Counted from the first letter of the stretch, positions 1-8,167 are shown. The stretch is 64,000 bases of DNA from Flavobacterium aquariorum (GCF_003254745.1 NZ_QKXH01000005.1:248001-312000), one strand, 5' to 3'. Numbers and translations: made by a program. Notes: a model not told the origin generated them from the letters alone.

Positions 1-180
1 GAAAGCGGTTACAATGCAAAGTACGGTGCAAGACCTATAAAAAGTATAATTAGAAGTCATTTGAGAAGACCTCTAGCCAAGAAAATTATTTCGGGAGAAG
101 TGCAAGAAGGGGATAGGATGACAGTCTCTATAGAAAATGGAGAAGTGAAGTGGATGAAAGAATTGGTATTGGTTGATTAA
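1..180 (+). CDS. tssH: ClpB/TssH-type AAA+ ATPase, C-terminal end (partial)
   Basis: The reading frame is open from base 1 and stops at 180, giving the last 59 residues of a protein that starts outside the window. The end has the typical C-terminal small domain of ClpB-family disaggregases (YGARPIKSIIRSHL, then PLAKKIISGE and EGDRM). ClpB and the T6SS version TssH/ClpV look alike here. I prefer TssH because the next gene, in convergent orientation, is the T6SS baseplate gene tssF and the rest of the locus is T6SS. TssH disassembles the contracted TssB/TssC sheath so that it can be reused. The N-terminal part would settle ClpB versus TssH. Confidence 0.75.
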   Translation, partial: ESGYNAKYGARPIKSIIRSHLRRPLAKKIISGEVQEGDRMTVSIENGEVKWMKELVLVD

Positions 181-299
181 TAATTTTATTAGTTTTATAA
201 TTTTGATGAAAAGCAAATACGCGAGTGCTTGCTTTTTTATTTTAACTGAATAGGAATTTAAGGATTGTCCTAAATTCCACTAAAGTTGATGATTTCGAC

Positions 300-422
300 A
301 GTGTGAGGGATAGAAATAAGCCACCAAAGTGGCATGGATAGCCCGACAGCAATAAAAAAAGGAGCAACTAGCACGAATGTTAAGTTAGCTCCTTTTTTTA
401 TTGGTGGCACACCCAAATGGCC
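300..422 (+). repeat. Dispersed structured intergenic element, family A, copy 1
   Basis: This 120-base block between the convergent tssH and tssF ends is related to the block at 20631-20754. Both read GGATAGnAATAAG, a small hairpin, CATGGATAGCCCGAC, a larger hairpin, then a CA-rich end. Here the small hairpin is GCCAC-CAAA-GTGGC at 320-333. The larger one pairs about 354-365 with 388-399 (AAAAAAAGGAGC with GCTCCTTTTTTT) and could also end transcription on both strands. An open frame of 66 codons crosses it on the minus strand but shows no protein-like features. Confidence 0.7.
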
Positions 423-435
423 TTTAATATTTTTC

Positions 436-2274
436 TTATTCTTCAATAAAAAGGCGATAGGGAAAAACATTGGAGGACCTTTGTTTTAAGTATTTCATGA
501 AACTCTCGCATAGATAATCCCATTCGGTTGTGGAAATATGTTGTTTTTCTTCAGGATTTGTTTTAATAAACACATCGACTGTTCTGCTGAAGCCTGCTTT
601 TATTGAGATTTCTTTTCGGGTTCCTTTTTCAATTCGAACTTCTAATGCAGTAGCCTTAAAGTGATCGTAAGCAAAAGCTTTGATGTCTGCAAAAGTTACG
701 ATTCGGCCACGGGTAAGCAGGGCATTACGGTAGGCAAGGATACGATCTTTGTTGTTTTGTTTATTGATGCCACCCACAGTGTTTGTGATTAATGTGGCTT
801 GCTTGCTGACAAAAAACAAATCATCTTTGGATTCCAGTGCGGTTCCTGCTTTGATGTCATTGCCGTCTTCGGCACATGTTGACCAGTACTGGGCTGTGAA
901 ATTTTTCCCTTTTTCGGCGTTGTGTTTGGGTCTAATCATCAAGTAGGGAGCGTTATTTCTGGAAAAACTGCTTTCTTTGGCTTGCTGTTCTACGGATGCC
1001 AATAATTGGTTTATTTCTGTGAGAGCACTTTTCATGAAATCCTGCCCAAGATCTGAAAAGGAGGAACTCTCGTCTTTTAATAAATCTAAAACATTTTGTA
1101 ACAATTCGGATGCAGTTCTGGAATCGAAACGGGATACTCCGCCGGTTCTCAAAACGGCATTTCCTTCATCGACAATTCCGTCTTTGAATTCTTTTATCTC
1201 ATAATGATTTCCCGATGGATCAACGACAGAATCAATGTCTAAATAGTTGTTTTCGGCTGTATCCAAGGCCATATAGCTCAAAAAACCGCTTAGTTCACGG
1301 GTTATGGCGTGCAGCCTTTTGTTGATTACTGGAAAACAGTTTGAAGTAATAGAAACGTTATCAATAATTTCAGGGACTAAGGATTCTGGAAAAATCATTT
1401 TTATCCAAATAATATTGTTTTGGTTCTCCGCATCTATTTCTTCAAACACCTTGTATTCTGGCTTGTATTCGGAAATTTTTTTATGATTCAGTTTGCCTTT
1501 TATCGTATAAAAATTATCGAAATAAAATTCATTTACTTCGCGGGATATTTCAGCCAAATGAGTATAATTCCTGTTGATTATGGACTTAATATTCATGTCG
1601 TTTATTGGAACATTGTATCCTTCCCCTATTTTTAACTGTTGGTCATCATGAAAACATTTTAATTGTTTTAGGTAATATTGAAACATCTCTTTTTGATGAG
1701 TGTTTTTTATATCAATATATAGCATTAAATCTTCCAATTCGAGGACATCAGGATTGGTGATTTCTAGGCCTAACATAATTTCACCGGGAAGCAGCACGTT
1801 TTTATAACCGCGCAAAGGCTCTTTGTAAAAAAGATTCGAAATTTCGAATAAATTACGTTCGTAGGCCATGTATTTTACATTACAGGAAGATAGTTTTACT
1901 TCTAATGTTGGTGAAAGATGGATTTCTTTTAAAATTGGCTTTAGCGGATTGTAGATGTTGTGCATCCTACGGCTAACGACCATTTGGTTTTTTAGTGAAA
2001 CATTGAGGTTGTTTTCCAAAGGCAATGCGTGAAGGATACCTCTCGCTGGTTTTGAACCTGAAGTAACTTCGGGAAACATAATTTCCAAAACGCGTTCTAC
2101 CACTCTGGTTTTGGAATCTTCGAGTTCGTGTGAAACTTTTTCTAATTCATAAGAAAGGGCATTTAGCAGTAAACTGACCGCCGGGTCAAAAGTGGTTTCC
2201 ATTTCAATATCCGAAAACCCCCAAGCTCTTGCCGCTCTTTTCAGTACTCTATCTTTTATTCTTTCTTGTCTCAT
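436..2274 (-). CDS. tssF: Type VI secretion system baseplate protein TssF
   Basis: This 612-residue protein matches the Bacteroidota form of TssF (VCA0110/ImpG family). The N-terminus carries the family's AxxWGFSD and FDPAVSLLLNALSYELEKV region followed by the VLEIMFPE motif. TssF forms the baseplate wedge with TssG, TssE and TssK, on which the sheath and Hcp tube polymerise. The start is the ATG at 2274. A broken second copy of this start region and its upstream sequence lies at 3999-4108, so a segment has been inserted or duplicated behind the gene. The nearest gene upstream on the same strand is 500 bases away, so tssF should have its own promoter. Confidence 0.88.
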   Translation of the reverse strand: MRQERIKDRVLKRAARAWGFSDIEMETTFDPAVSLLLNALSYELEKVSHELEDSKTRVVERVLEIMFPEVTSGSKPARGILHALPLENNLNVSLKNQMVVSRRMHNIYNPLKPILKEIHLSPTLEVKLSSCNVKYMAYERNLFEISNLFYKEPLRGYKNVLLPGEIMLGLEITNPDVLELEDLMLYIDIKNTHQKEMFQYYLKQLKCFHDDQQLKIGEGYNVPINDMNIKSIINRNYTHLAEISREVNEFYFDNFYTIKGKLNHKKISEYKPEYKVFEEIDAENQNNIIWIKMIFPESLVPEIIDNVSITSNCFPVINKRLHAITRELSGFLSYMALDTAENNYLDIDSVVDPSGNHYEIKEFKDGIVDEGNAVLRTGGVSRFDSRTASELLQNVLDLLKDESSSFSDLGQDFMKSALTEINQLLASVEQQAKESSFSRNNAPYLMIRPKHNAEKGKNFTAQYWSTCAEDGNDIKAGTALESKDDLFFVSKQATLITNTVGGINKQNNKDRILAYRNALLTRGRIVTFADIKAFAYDHFKATALEVRIEKGTRKEISIKAGFSRTVDVFIKTNPEEKQHISTTEWDYLCESFMKYLKQRSSNVFPYRLFIEE

Positions 2275-2773
2275 ATTCTAAAAAAATGTATTGAATCTTT
2301 ATTTACGATTGTTGTTTTCGAAAACGGATTTTAGTAAAATTATTTGCGTAAATATAAGAACAAAATAATTTTATTCTTATATATTATTTTTTTTAAATAA
2401 GATTTTTGTATCAAAAAAAACGTATTCTATTTTAGAAGATCAAATTGAATAAAATGGATGTGTAAGGAAGGTTTTTTTTTAATAGTTCTTGTGGGAATCA
2501 CGATTGGTAATTACAGAGCTTCAAAAAAACACAATACTTAATTAGGAATTATTCTATAATTTAAATTTTCATAAGTTGTTTCTTTTATTGCAAGTCTGGG
2601 GTGAAAGATCACTTTGATGGTGTTTAACATCGGCTGTAAATCCATTGTCACTTTTTTGTTTTAATTTTGTAAAAAAATAATCTGTAGATGTATTTGGTTT
2701 TTAAGTTTTTATCGTTGCAAAAAAGGTTTTATACGTTTCGTGAATTTATATAATCGTTTTTTATAACAAGCTA
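2275..2773. other. Gene-free spacer upstream of tssF
   Basis: About 500 very AT-rich bases without a credible coding frame. The first 50 bases next to the tssF start are conserved in the broken copy at 4055-4108, so they probably include leader or promoter sequence read on the minus strand. The rest has no hairpin or repeat that I can support. Confidence 0.5.
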
Positions 2774-3313
2774 TTATCTTATATTCCAATGCTTATTGGG
2801 ATTATTTTTTAATCCTTTCGGATAATACTCAGAATTATGGAAGCCTTTATTGTCATAACTATAAAATATATAATAGGGATATATTGGGGCTCTATCTCCA
2901 TATTCTTTTTCAGTCTCATCGTTTTTAAATATTTGATCTACAAGATGTTCCTCCGTAAACTCAGCGTTATCATCTCGAATATCAACATGGGCTCCTATAA
3001 AGGCAGTATAGTAAGGCTTATAAAATCGGGTTAAGTTAAAAGATTCCTTGTAAAATGCTTGAGTATATCGTTCAGTTGTTATTCTAGATTTCAAATCAAT
3101 GGAATCATTCATTTTTTCTATTAATTTTATTAACATTTCCTTGGAAGAAGGTGGATTTTGAACAATAAAAATATCACCATAGCCATCTCCAATTTTTTTA
3201 GAATCAAATTTAAGCCAATGAATTTTAGTCCCTTGCAGTCTATAAAACAATAAAGGAGATGATAATATTGCAATAATGATTAACGTAACTTTTAAGCGTT
3301 TAGTAACTTTCAT
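2774..3313 (-). CDS. Membrane-anchored hypothetical protein, tandem paralogue 1
   Basis: A 179-residue protein of no family I recognise. Residues about 7-24 form one hydrophobic segment, so it is likely anchored in the inner membrane with the remainder in the periplasm. It is clearly a paralogue of the next gene upstream (3370-3912): both share MKVTK, WLKFDS, GDIFI, QNPPS, FYKESF, YPYYIFY and the long C-terminal motif GFHNSEYYPKGLKNNP. The pair sits in T6SS cargo DNA, which suggests, but does not show, a role as immunity proteins or orphan effector partners. Confidence 0.7.
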   Translation of the reverse strand: MKVTKRLKVTLIIIAILSSPLLFYRLQGTKIHWLKFDSKKIGDGYGDIFIVQNPPSSKEMLIKLIEKMNDSIDLKSRITTERYTQAFYKESFNLTRFYKPYYTAFIGAHVDIRDDNAEFTEEHLVDQIFKNDETEKEYGDRAPIYPYYIFYSYDNKGFHNSEYYPKGLKNNPNKHWNIR

Positions 3314-3369
3314 TAATTATTTTTCGATATATTTTTCAATGGCATATATTGGTTATTTCTAAGAAGCAT

Positions 3370-3912
3370 TTACTTTTTCTCAATGTTTATTGGGTTATTT
3401 TTTAGTCCTTTTGGATAATACTCAGAATTATGGAATCCTTCATCATCATATTTATAAAATATATAGTAGGGATAAATTGGAATATTCTCTCTATGTATAT
3501 TGCCATCTTTGTCATTTTTATAGATGTAATCAACGAGATGTTCTTTGTCAAAATCACCATCGTTATCTACTCTAATGTCAACATAGTTTCCCAGAATAGG
3601 AGCGTAGTAAGGTTTAAAAAAACGATTTAAATGAAAACTTTCTTTATAAAAATATTGGACATAATAAGTTTTTTTATTTAATCGGTCTGTAAAATTTATT
3701 GTATCATTCATTTCTGCTATCAGTCTTATTAAATCTTCTTTTGCTGAAGGTGGATTTTGAATAATAAAGATATCACCATTGTCATCACCAATTTTTTCAG
3801 AATCAAACTTAAGCCAGTATATTCTAGTTCCTTTAAGTTTATAAAATAAAATAAGAGATGATAATATAGTAATAATGATTAAAATAATTTTTAAGCTCTT
3901 AGTAACTTTCAT
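3370..3912 (-). CDS. Membrane-anchored hypothetical protein, tandem paralogue 2
   Basis: A 180-residue protein with one N-terminal transmembrane segment (about residues 7-24). It aligns end to end with the 2774-3313 product, with more than half of positions identical by eye, and differs mainly in the middle and at the last six residues. The two genes are 57 bases apart on the same strand and probably share a transcript. Function unknown. Tandem copies with a conserved frame and a drifting centre are common among immunity genes near T6SS effectors, but no effector lies directly next to them. Confidence 0.7.
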   Translation of the reverse strand: MKVTKSLKIILIIITILSSLILFYKLKGTRIYWLKFDSEKIGDDNGDIFIIQNPPSAKEDLIRLIAEMNDTINFTDRLNKKTYYVQYFYKESFHLNRFFKPYYAPILGNYVDIRVDNDGDFDKEHLVDYIYKNDKDGNIHRENIPIYPYYIFYKYDDEGFHNSEYYPKGLKNNPINIEKK

Positions 3913-3998
3913 TGATTATTTTGTTATTTATTTTCATTATAGTCAAAAAAGTTTTATGACCATATTTGTGTTGTAATGTAAACCAACAGAGAAAATCA

Positions 3999-4108
3999 CC
4001 ACGCTCTAGTCGCTATTTTGAGTGTGCTCTGTCTTTTATTCTTTCTTACCTCATATTATTAAAAATGTATTGAATCTTTATTTATGATTATTATTTTGAA
4101 AAACGTTT
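3999..4108 (-). pseudogene. Broken copy of the tssF start and its upstream region
   Basis: Positions 3999-4054 match the first 18 or so codons of tssF (2221-2274), and 4055-4108 match the bases upstream of tssF. The copy keeps the ATG at 4052-4054, but codon 3 (CAA in tssF) is TAA here and there are further changes and a 2-base insertion, so it cannot encode TssF. It marks a duplication or recombination boundary: the two paralogous membrane-protein genes lie between the true tssF start and this remnant. Confidence 0.75.
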
Positions 4109-4208
4109 ATCGTTAATTAGTTGTGGTAAATTGGGTATTATTTAATTACAATACAGTATTGCTATGCATATTGTAGTAATTATTATTTTATCTTTCATTT
4201 ATTATAGA

Positions 4209-4646
4209 TTATGTAAATGTTTTTTTAGAGTATTTGTTTAACAAAAAATGAAATAATAAATAAATAATAGAGCAAATCAAAATTGGAAAAAATGATAGTT
4301 TAAAAACATAAGAATCAATATCATAGTTTGAGAACGAACTCCAATCAGACACTCTAGTTTCGAAGATATCAGTATTGATTACTTTTAGCCAAATAAAAAT
4401 TAAATAGATTATCACAACAATCACAGATAAATAATCTTTTTTGTAAAAATTCAAAATAAAATGAATTATAACAATAGGGATGAAAATTAAAAAGGTAACA
4501 TATTTAATTAGTACTTCATTAAATGTGCATGATGTGCAACCGGAGGATAATTGATTTGCATATTGACCCATTGATAGATATGTTTGGATAGTGGTTAGTA
4601 TGGCGCAAAAAAAACCAACAATAAGAGGCTTATATGATGTTGTCAT
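4209..4646 (-). CDS. Hypothetical polytopic membrane protein (145 aa)
   Basis: I do not recognise this protein. It has about four hydrophobic segments (roughly residues 8-24, 48-67, 71-88 and 110-132) and a short loop with two cysteines in CTSC near residue 37, which could form a disulfide. The start ATG at 4646 gives MTTSYKPL. It is one of several small membrane proteins on the same strand between tssF and the VgrG cargo. It may be a stray immunity protein. Confidence 0.55.
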   Translation of the reverse strand: MTTSYKPLIVGFFCAILTTIQTYLSMGQYANQLSSGCTSCTFNEVLIKYVTFLIFIPIVIIHFILNFYKKDYLSVIVVIIYLIFIWLKVINTDIFETRVSDWSSFSNYDIDSYVFKLSFFPILICSIIYLLFHFLLNKYSKKTFT

Positions 4647-4761
4647 TTTTAGATTTTTTAATTATATCTTTAATTTATCTTATTGTGTAGATAAATTAAT
4701 ATGGGTATACTTTTAACAAGTGAGAATTCAACTATATTTTTTTAAGTAGAAATAATAGTAA

Positions 4762-5016
4762 CTAGCAAATCGGGCTATTTATAAGAATAAACCACCAATA
4801 TTTTATCTTATTTATATTCAGAAAATAAACTATTGTTTGGAATAATAACCAAGAAAAAAAACCAGCCGATATAGGAAAGATATTCAAAGCTAACCATGTC
4901 TTAGTTGGTACACCTCCAAAATCATAACAGAATAGTAAAAAGGAAAAAAATAAAACTAAAACTAAAAATAACTCTAGAATACTTCTTTTAGTAAAAAAAA
5001 TGGTTTTAAATCTCAT
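4762..5016 (-). CDS. Small membrane protein, hypothetical (84 aa)
   Basis: An 84-residue frame starting at the ATG at 5016 with two predicted membrane segments (about residues 14-30 and 42-66). No family is recognised. It follows directly on the DUF3289-like remnant that stops at 5029, on the same strand, and may have been translated together with it before that gene decayed. The short length and biased composition leave doubt that it is a functional gene. Confidence 0.4.
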   Translation of the reverse strand: MRFKTIFFTKRSILELFLVLVLFFSFLLFCYDFGGVPTKTWLALNIFPISAGFFSWLLFQTIVYFLNINKIKYWWFILINSPIC

Positions 5017-5028
5017 AACTAAATTGTG

Positions 5029-5205
5029 TTAAAAATTGTCAGTAAATGATATTTTGGTTATAAATGGTTTGTAACCTCTAAAATGTTGAAATATAAACCA
5101 AGCTATAAATATATCATAATCAAATTTTTCTATGTCTGGATAATCTAAACCAAAGTGATCATAAAAATTAAATTGAAGCTTTCCGTGAGGTTCATTATTT
5201 TTTTA
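5029..5205 (-). pseudogene. Remnant of a DUF3289-like domain
   Basis: Read on the minus strand, this stretch gives a 58-codon open frame with no start, closed upstream by an in-frame TAA. It contains DHFGLDYPDIEKF, AWFIFQH and GYKPFITKI. That pattern is the C-terminal signature of the DUF3289 family, which occurs in proteins associated with polymorphic toxins and T6SS cargo. The N-terminal part is missing, so this is a decayed gene end. The family call is from memory of the motif and a profile search should test it. Confidence 0.5.
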
Positions 5206-5250
5206 GATAATATGACACTGTCCCATAAAGTGTGTATTTTTTCATGTTTA

Positions 5251-5395
5251 TTTCTTTTTATATCCTGGTTTTTTTCCTGAGCTAAAAGCGTTTTTTAATC
5301 CATCTTCAACCTCTGTCCAGAATTGTGTATAACATAAATCATGAGATAATATAGCAACGACTTTACCATCCATATTTCTTTTAATGCCATTCTAA
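5251..5395 (-). pseudogene. C-terminal fragment, paralogous to 5846-6087
   Basis: On the minus strand the frame runs from just after a TAG to a TAA at 5251 and reads about 47 residues ending in AFSSGKKPGYKKK. The same ending (AFSSGKNTGYKPK) and an upstream SHxLxxTQxW pattern occur in the fragment at 5846-6087. No start codon with a plausible N-terminus is present, so both look like 3' ends of a larger gene family left by deletion. The parent family is not recognised. Confidence 0.5.
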
Positions 5396-5431
5396 TTTAA
5401 AAAAAAGTTTTAGAGGGGAAAAAATCCAAAC

Positions 5432-5770
5432 TTATATCCAATTTAGGATGAATTCTAAAGCATAATGAATTAAAGTAACTATTGCACTTATAATAAGAAT
5501 TGCAAAAATCCTTACAATATTTTGATTTCGTTTAATTTCTATATTTCTTTTAATATAATATAAGTCGATTAGTATAAACGGGATAAAGGAAATCAATCCA
5601 ATAAATTCACCTATCCAAATTATTATTGATTCATCTAGTCCATTAAATATGGTGAAAAAGTTCGTTGCCCTAGTGGGTTTTCCAAGTTCTATTCTCATCC
5701 ATCCCATTCCTGAAAATACACTTATAAGAAGCCATATTAGGTATTTAATAATTGTTGCTAAAATTTTCAT
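5432..5770 (-). CDS. Hypothetical membrane protein (112 aa)
   Basis: A 112-residue protein starting at the ATG at 5770 (MKILATIIKYLIW). It has three hydrophobic segments (about residues 5-22, 50-68 and 85-108). No family is recognised. It sits between two fragments of the same decayed gene family, as would be expected of a small partner or immunity gene in a cargo array, but there is no direct evidence for that role. Confidence 0.5.
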   Translation of the reverse strand: MKILATIIKYLIWLLISVFSGMGWMRIELGKPTRATNFFTIFNGLDESIIIWIGEFIGLISFIPFILIDLYYIKRNIEIKRNQNIVRIFAILIISAIVTLIHYALEFILNWI

Positions 5771-5845
5771 TTAAAATAATTAAGGTTTAAAATAAGGGGA
5801 TATTTATTTTTTTTAACAAACGGATTTTTTTAAATAAAAAAATGT

Positions 5846-6087
5846 CTATTTAGGTTTATATCCAGTGTTTTTACCCGAACTAAAAGCAGATTTCAATACC
5901 TCATCGACCTTTAGCCAATATTGAGTATGACTCAAACTGTGCGAAACTGTCGCTAAATAAGGAATACTTCCATGTTTTTTAGCCATTTCTATGCTCATAT
6001 CTGATTTTGCAACAAGATCCGCATTATATTTATTTACAAGATTCTTCACTCCCCAAATTTGATGTAAAACTGAATAATTTCATCACT
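5846..6087 (-). pseudogene. C-terminal fragment of an unknown protein
   Basis: A GTG at 6049 would give a 67-residue protein, but the frame continues in protein-like style further upstream (NYSVLHQIWG) until a pair of stops. This suggests the 3' end of a longer gene rather than a complete small gene. It ends in AFSSGKNTGYKPK and shares this and SHxLxxTQxW with the fragment at 5251-5395. Function unknown. Confidence 0.5.
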
Positions 6088-6127
6088 TTTTATTAATTAT
6101 GAGTAATTACGGATAATCAATAATTTT

Positions 6128-6415
6128 TTAATTATATTTATTTATAAACATTTTAGAATATACAATTACTACTATTATTATTAATAGAATTGATAAACAC
6201 ACTGGAATAATCCATAAGTCTAATACTTGTTGGGGCTTATATACAAAAAAATAAATACCTATTAATAATAGAATATTAAACAATGATAAAATAGTTGATT
6301 CAATCAAAGCAATTGGTATATGGCTGTTCCCATGTTTATTAATATAATATAAATATCCAAAGCTTATAATCTGAGCAACACTGATTAGAACTGGAAATAG
6401 TATGTTTTTATTCAT
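6128..6415 (-). CDS. Small membrane protein, hypothetical (95 aa)
   Basis: A 95-residue frame from the ATG at 6415 with three hydrophobic segments (about residues 5-22, 33-58 and 68-88) and little soluble sequence. No family is recognised. It lies between decayed gene ends on the same strand. Its intact frame and normal start argue for a real gene, but small membrane frames in AT-rich DNA can arise by chance. Confidence 0.45.
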   Translation of the reverse strand: MNKNILFPVLISVAQIISFGYLYYINKHGNSHIPIALIESTILSLFNILLLIGIYFFVYKPQQVLDLWIIPVCLSILLIIIVVIVYSKMFINKYN

Positions 6416-6445
6416 TATTTTCTTTTGAATGAGCTGATTATTGTG

Positions 6446-6575
6446 TTAAAATTTAGGCTCTCTCATCATTTTGGCGCGTTCAATTTCAAATTTTCTTTCG
6501 ATTTTGGGATCTGCTTTTTTGCCTTGTTTCTTTTTATATGCATCTAAGGACTGGATATGCAAATAAAAACTACAC
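6446..6575 (-). pseudogene. Gene tail cut off by the IS3-family element
   Basis: On the minus strand, directly after the IS3 3' end, the frame reads FYLHIQSLDAYKKK and continues to a stop at 6446, about 40 residues ending in MMREPKF. There is no start, so the upstream part has been displaced or deleted by the insertion. On the other side of the element the truncated DUF2931 lipoprotein breaks off at EEKFYW. The two halves could come from one gene, but the intact DUF2931 neighbour ends differently, so this is uncertain. Confidence 0.55.
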
Positions 6576-6581
6576 ATTAAG

Positions 6582-7459
6582 TTAAGCTACATTTTTGTAA
6601 TTAATTTGATTATTAAATTCTTCAATAGTTGCATAGTTCAAAGTAGAATGTCTTCTTTTTCTGTTGTACCAAATTTCAATATATTCAAAGATTTCCAGTT
6701 TCATTTGTTCTTTAGAAATCAGTTTGTTCCCATAAATCAATTCGGTTTTCAAAGATTTGAAGAAGCTTTCCACTACAGCATTATCCCAGCAATTTCCTTT
6801 ACGACTCGTACTGCGGATTATTTTTTTATAGGAATCAAGAACATTTACAAACTTTTTGCTGGCATATTGGACACCTCTGTCGGAATGAAAAATCAAATCT
6901 TCTTCAATATCTCGATTTTTAATCGCCATTTTCCAAGCTCCAAGCGTTGTCTCCTCAGTACTCATTCCATCGTTTAAACTCCAGCCGATAATTTTTCTGT
7001 CGTATAAATCCATAATAGTGGTAAGGCATACAAATCCCTCTTTAGTTTTAATATATGTAATATCCGAAACCCAAACTTTTGAAGGCATTTTTACAATAAA
7101 CTCTCTGTTTAATACATTTTCGACAACTAAATAATTATGATTTGAGTTGGTTGTAACTTTGAACTTTTTGCTTAATTTGCTTCGTAAGCCAAGTTCTTTC
7201 ATGTATTTTGCAACTGTAATTTGTGAAACTTTGTAGCCTAAATGCTGTAATTTCAATGTTATTCTAGGACTTCCATATCTTTGTTTGGCTCCAAAATAAA
7301 TCAATGTTATCTGTTCTTTTATGGCAATTTTTAGTTGTTGTCTTGCGGTGATTGCTTGTTTTTTCCATCGGTAATAACTTCCGCTACTTACTTGTGAACT
7401 TTGCACATTTTTTCAATCGGGAATAGTTGTTCATTGCTTTTTATGAAACTATAAATCAT
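6582..7459 (-). pseudogene. IS3-family transposase OrfB, frameshifted
   Basis: The integrase core is complete in the frame from 7406 to 6582: VWVSDITYIKT, FHSDRGVQYAS and VVESFFKSLKTE carry the DDE residues. The expected N-terminus starts at the ATG at 7457-7459, overlapping the orfA stop as ATGA in the -1 frame. It reads MIYSFIKSNEQLFPIEKMCKV and then shifts: the expected continuation VSSGSYYRWKKQ is one base out of frame. The only start in the long frame is a GTG inside this region. The likeliest reading is a one-base deletion in an ancestral orfB. Confidence 0.75.
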
Positions 7460-7755
7460 CGACCGCTCTTGGAAAAAATGCCGATTGCTTTTTTTAATAT
7501 ATCACGTTCTAACTCGGCATCTTTGAGCTTTTTCTCTAGTTCGTGGATTTTTTCTTGCTCAGGAGTTAGTTTTAAATTCCCTTTCCCAGGAAAACGTCCT
7601 TCTCCAAATTCCTCGAACTCTTTACGCCATTTATACAACTGTGGTGCTGTTATTCCCAACTCTCTGGCAAGTTCTGATACATTTGTTCTCTCATAACTCA
7701 ATTGAACGACTTTTTCTTTAAAAGCTTTGTCATAAATTTTGCGCACTTGTTTCAT
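7456..7755 (-). CDS. IS3-family transposase OrfA
   Basis: A 99-residue HTH protein typical of IS3-family OrfA. MKQVRKIYDKAFKEKVVQL opens the helix-turn-helix domain, followed by ELARELGITAPQLYKWRKEF. A C-terminal coiled coil (EKIHELEKKLKDAELERDIL) supports dimerisation, and the protein ends in KKAIGIFSKSGR. Its stop overlaps the original orfB start (ATGA), as expected for the -1 frameshift or coupling that makes the fused transposase. Alone it can bind the ends but cannot catalyse transposition. Confidence 0.85.
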   Translation of the reverse strand: MKQVRKIYDKAFKEKVVQLSYERTNVSELARELGITAPQLYKWRKEFEEFGEGRFPGKGNLKLTPEQEKIHELEKKLKDAELERDILKKAIGIFSKSGR

Positions 7756-7799
7756 AGGTTAAAATTAAGATTATTTCTTAACTTTCTGTAGTGGCTAAG

Positions 7800-8120
7800 T
7801 TAGCATGTCCAATAAAATTTTTCTTCGTAACCTGCATAATAAATTACATCGGCTCCTATAGGTGTGCCGTGCTGTGGTGTCCAAGCACTAGGAGACCACC
7901 CCCGCCCTCCACCAGATCCTCCAAAAGGCAAAGTGGCAGGAATGCCTTCGAGCGTAATAATATCTCCCCGAACAAATTCTACACAATATACATTTTCATT
8001 TCCTTTTACAGATAGTTGTGGCTGACAGGCAGTACTCTGCCATTCGTATTTGTTTTTCATTTGGCAACTGGCATTTAAACTTACTATTAATAAAATTAAA
8101 ATTTTATAAAATTTATTCAT
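7800..8120 (-). pseudogene. DUF2931 lipoprotein, truncated by the IS element
   Basis: The first 100 residues are nearly identical to the intact neighbour at 8168-9169: the lipobox LNASC at residues 15-19, GNENVYCVEFVRGDIITLEG, and GTPIGADVIYYAGYE. The homology ends at EEKFYW, after which two residues and a stop come from the insertion sequence end. The intact family member is about 333 residues, so two thirds are missing. It is probably a decayed duplicate of the immunity lipoprotein. The few residues that differ between the copies lie in a glycine-rich stretch near residue 70. Confidence 0.8.
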
Positions 8121-8167
8121 GATGTATTCCTTAATACTCTTAATAATTCTAAGTTTAAATTGTTTTA

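Larger units (their letters stand above)
6573..7803 (-). mobile_element. IS3-family insertion sequence (frameshifted)
   Basis: An element of about 1.23 kb with the two-frame layout of the IS3 family: orfA (HTH) and orfB (DDE integrase core), in gene order on the minus strand. Imperfect inverted ends are visible: TAACTTAGCCACTACA near 7785-7800 and TAAGTTAAGCTACA near 6580-6593. The exact ends and the target duplication could not be fixed by eye. A one-base deletion near codon 21 of orfB probably inactivates it. The element lies at the break of a DUF2931 lipoprotein gene. Confidence 0.8.

Noticed and set aside
270..470. 66-codon minus-strand frame after tssF
   Set aside because: It overlaps the family A repeat and the tssF end, and its residues follow from the hairpin sequence rather than from a protein family.
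7213..7246. Whether the -1 relation of orfA and orfB alone makes OrfB a pseudogene
   Set aside because: The -1 relation at the ATGA overlap is normal for the IS3 family. Only the further one-base shift near codon 21 of orfB is abnormal.
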